Part shown: positions 62,793-64,000 of the stretch, piece by piece
Position numbering within the stretch: position 1 is the stretch's first letter
Layout of the letters: every line of letters starts with the position of its first letter
Assembly: GCF_002561455.1 (NCBI RefSeq)
Contig: NZ_NTUP01000008.1
Coordinates: 62,001 to 126,000, forward strand
From: Bacillus sp. AFS015802
GTDB taxonomy: Bacteria > Bacillota > Bacilli > Bacillales > Bacillaceae_B
DNA length: 64,000 nt
Direction: 5' to 3'
Translations under genes and position numbers: made by a program
The notes under the pieces: generated by a model
Told to the model about the DNA's origin: nothing
Databases searched by the model: none
What the model saw: the letters and a program-made list of their open reading frames with translations, nothing else

Positions 62793-64000
62793 ATGAATCA
62801 AAATCAACAAGTCGTATTAGACGTAGAAGAGGTACCTAATATAGGAAAATGGATCACGCTGAGCATACAACATCTATTCGCCATGTTCGGGGCAACGGTA
62901 CTGGTTCCATTCCTGGTCGGTTTGAGCCCGGGGGTTGCCTTGATCTCGAGCGGACTCGGAACACTTGCCTATCTCCTGATTACAAAGGGAAGGATACCGG
63001 CTTACCTGGGATCGTCATTCGCATTCATCGCTCCCATCTTAGCTGCCAAAAGTTTTGGTGGCCCGGAAGCCGCCATGATGGGAAGCTTCCTCGCAGGGGT
63101 CGTATATGGAATCGTTGCCCTGCTCATCTCAAAGCTTGGATTAAAATGGCTTATACGGATCCTGCCTCCGGTTGTGGTCGGTCCAGTGATCATGGTAATC
63201 GGACTTGGCCTCGCGGGAACGGCCGTAAATATGGCCATGTATGAAAATCCTGGAGCTGAACAACTGGTTTACAGTAACACACACTTCATGGTCGCCCTTG
63301 CCACATTGGCCATCACGGTCATCTGTTCGATTTACTTCAAGGGATTTCTCGGGATGGTTCCGATCCTTGCCGGAATCATCGGCGGATATGTCATTGCGGT
63401 GTTTGCAGGGCTGGTGGATTTTCAACAGGTAATCGATGCACCGCTCTTCCAAATGCCGGACTTCTTTGTCCCCTTTGTAGACTACACGCCGAGCTTCTCT
63501 TGGGAAATCGTCTCCATCATGGTCCCGGTTGCCCTTGTGACCTTGGCCGAGCATACGGGGGATCAGATGGTGTTAAGTAAAGTGGTTGGACGGAATTTCA
63601 TTGAGAAGCCGGGTCTTCACCGCTCCATCCTTGGGGACGGGGTAGCGACTGTGATCGCCTCCTTCCTTGGTGGGCCACCCAATACAACATATGGTGAAAA
63701 TATCGGAGTACTGGCGATTACACGGGTCTTCAGCGTGTTCGTCATCGGCGGGGCAGCGGTCCTTGCCATCATGTTCGGATTTGTAGGCAAGATCACGGCC
63801 GTGATCGGATCGATTCCATCGGCGGTCATGGGGGGCGTATCCATCCTCCTGTTCGGGATCATCGCATCAAGCGGTCTCCGCATGCTGATTGATAATAAAG
63901 TAGACCTGGGCAACAAGCGAAACTTGGTCATCTCGAGTGTAATCCTCGTGATTGGAGTGGGAGGCGCCTTTGTAAAGGTCAACGAGCAGGTATCCTTATC
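62793..64000 (+). CDS. pyrP: Uracil permease PyrP (cut by window end)
   Basis: Uracil:proton symporter of the NCS2 (nucleobase:cation symporter 2) family. The frame starts at 62793 after AGGAGG and runs open to the last base of the window (about 402 codons), so the C-terminus is missing. It starts MNQNQQVVLDVEEVPN, and the family blocks QHLFAMFGATVLVPFLVG (near residue 27), AEHTGDQ (near 250) and GGPPNTTYGENIGVLAITRV (near 293) are present; the last includes the NCS2 signature. Expression is controlled by the attenuator just upstream. Confidence 0.95.
   Translation, partial: MNQNQQVVLDVEEVPNIGKWITLSIQHLFAMFGATVLVPFLVGLSPGVALISSGLGTLAYLLITKGRIPAYLGSSFAFIAPILAAKSFGGPEAAMMGSFLAGVVYGIVALLISKLGLKWLIRILPPVVVGPVIMVIGLGLAGTAVNMAMYENPGAEQLVYSNTHFMVALATLAITVICSIYFKGFLGMVPILAGIIGGYVIAVFAGLVDFQQVIDAPLFQMPDFFVPFVDYTPSFSWEIVSIMVPVALVTLAEHTGDQMVLSKVVGRNFIEKPGLHRSILGDGVATVIASFLGGPPNTTYGENIGVLAITRVFSVFVIGGAAVLAIMFGFVGKITAVIGSIPSAVMGGVSILLFGIIASSGLRMLIDNKVDLGNKRNLVISSVILVIGVGGAFVKVNEQVSL

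Noticed and set aside
62849-63244. 131-codon plus-strand frame
   Set aside because: Out-of-frame overlap with pyrP, which continues open to the window end and matches the uracil permease family.

Overview
This window is a stretch of core chromosome from a member of the Bacillaceae. The evidence is the near-continuous match to the Bacillus subtilis order cta - ylb - division and cell wall (dcw) cluster - spoIIG/sigG - ylm - ileS - pyr, together with sporulation genes (ylbJ, gerR, spoVD, spoVE, spoIIGA, sigE, sigG), a bacillithiol gene (bshC), frequent TTG and GTG starts and strong Shine-Dalgarno sites. It is not B. subtilis itself. An acyl-CoA carboxylase cassette and a DUF3397 gene are inserted, a Mur-ligase-like fragment sits between murE and mraY, and murG, murB, ylmA and ylmB are missing from their usual places. 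No tRNA or rRNA gene, CRISPR array, prophage or insertion sequence was seen.

Layout. 1-6.9 kb: heme O synthase (ctaB), the caa3 cytochrome c oxidase subunits (ctaCDEF), assembly factor ctaG and a DUF420 membrane protein. 7-24.5 kb: the ylb region, with mixed strands and mostly one or two genes per terminator. It holds a permease, yugN, ylbB-G (including ricF), rsmD, coaD, ylbJ-N, rpmF, an enoyl-CoA hydratase homologue and gerR. 24.5-31.6 kb: ylbP, a biotin-dependent carboxylase trio (biotin carboxylase, carrier, carboxyltransferase), panE, a DUF3397 gene and bshC. 31.8-49.5 kb: the dcw cluster mraZ-rsmH-ftsL-pbpB, then spoVD, murE, a MurF-like domain gene, mraY, murD, spoVE, a 647-bp gap, divIB, ylxW, ylxX, sbp, ftsA and ftsZ. 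49.7-52.5 kb: spoIIGA-sigE and sigG. 52.8-56.8 kb: ylmC-D-E-sepF-ylmG-ylmH-divIVA. 56.9-60 kb: a T-box leader and ileS. 60.1-64 kb: a DksA-like gene, lspA, rluD-like ylyB, then pyrR and pyrP (cut by the window end), each preceded by a PyrR-type attenuator.

How the parts work together. The dcw block makes lipid II precursors and the divisome; SpoVD and SpoVE are the cortex-specific transpeptidase and glycosyltransferase. SpoIIGA processes pro-sigma-E in the mother cell, and sigG carries a good sigma-F-type promoter for forespore expression. SepF, DivIVA, Sbp and the YlmG family link the ylm block to septum placement.

Most notable observations: (1) an orphan MurF N-terminal-like domain between murE and mraY; (2) absence of murG and murB between spoVE and divIB, leaving an AT-rich gap; (3) two copies, about 47 kb apart and in opposite orientation, of a roughly 150-190 bp dispersed repeat whose internal hairpin shows compensatory base changes, one copy carrying a perfect 29-bp tandem duplication; (4) canonical 10-bp-period MraZ boxes; (5) an unusually long -35/-10 spacing at the spoIIG promoter; (6) the SpoVD cysteine pair at residues 332 and 351; (7) a probable cre site and an intra-operon hairpin in the carboxylase cassette.
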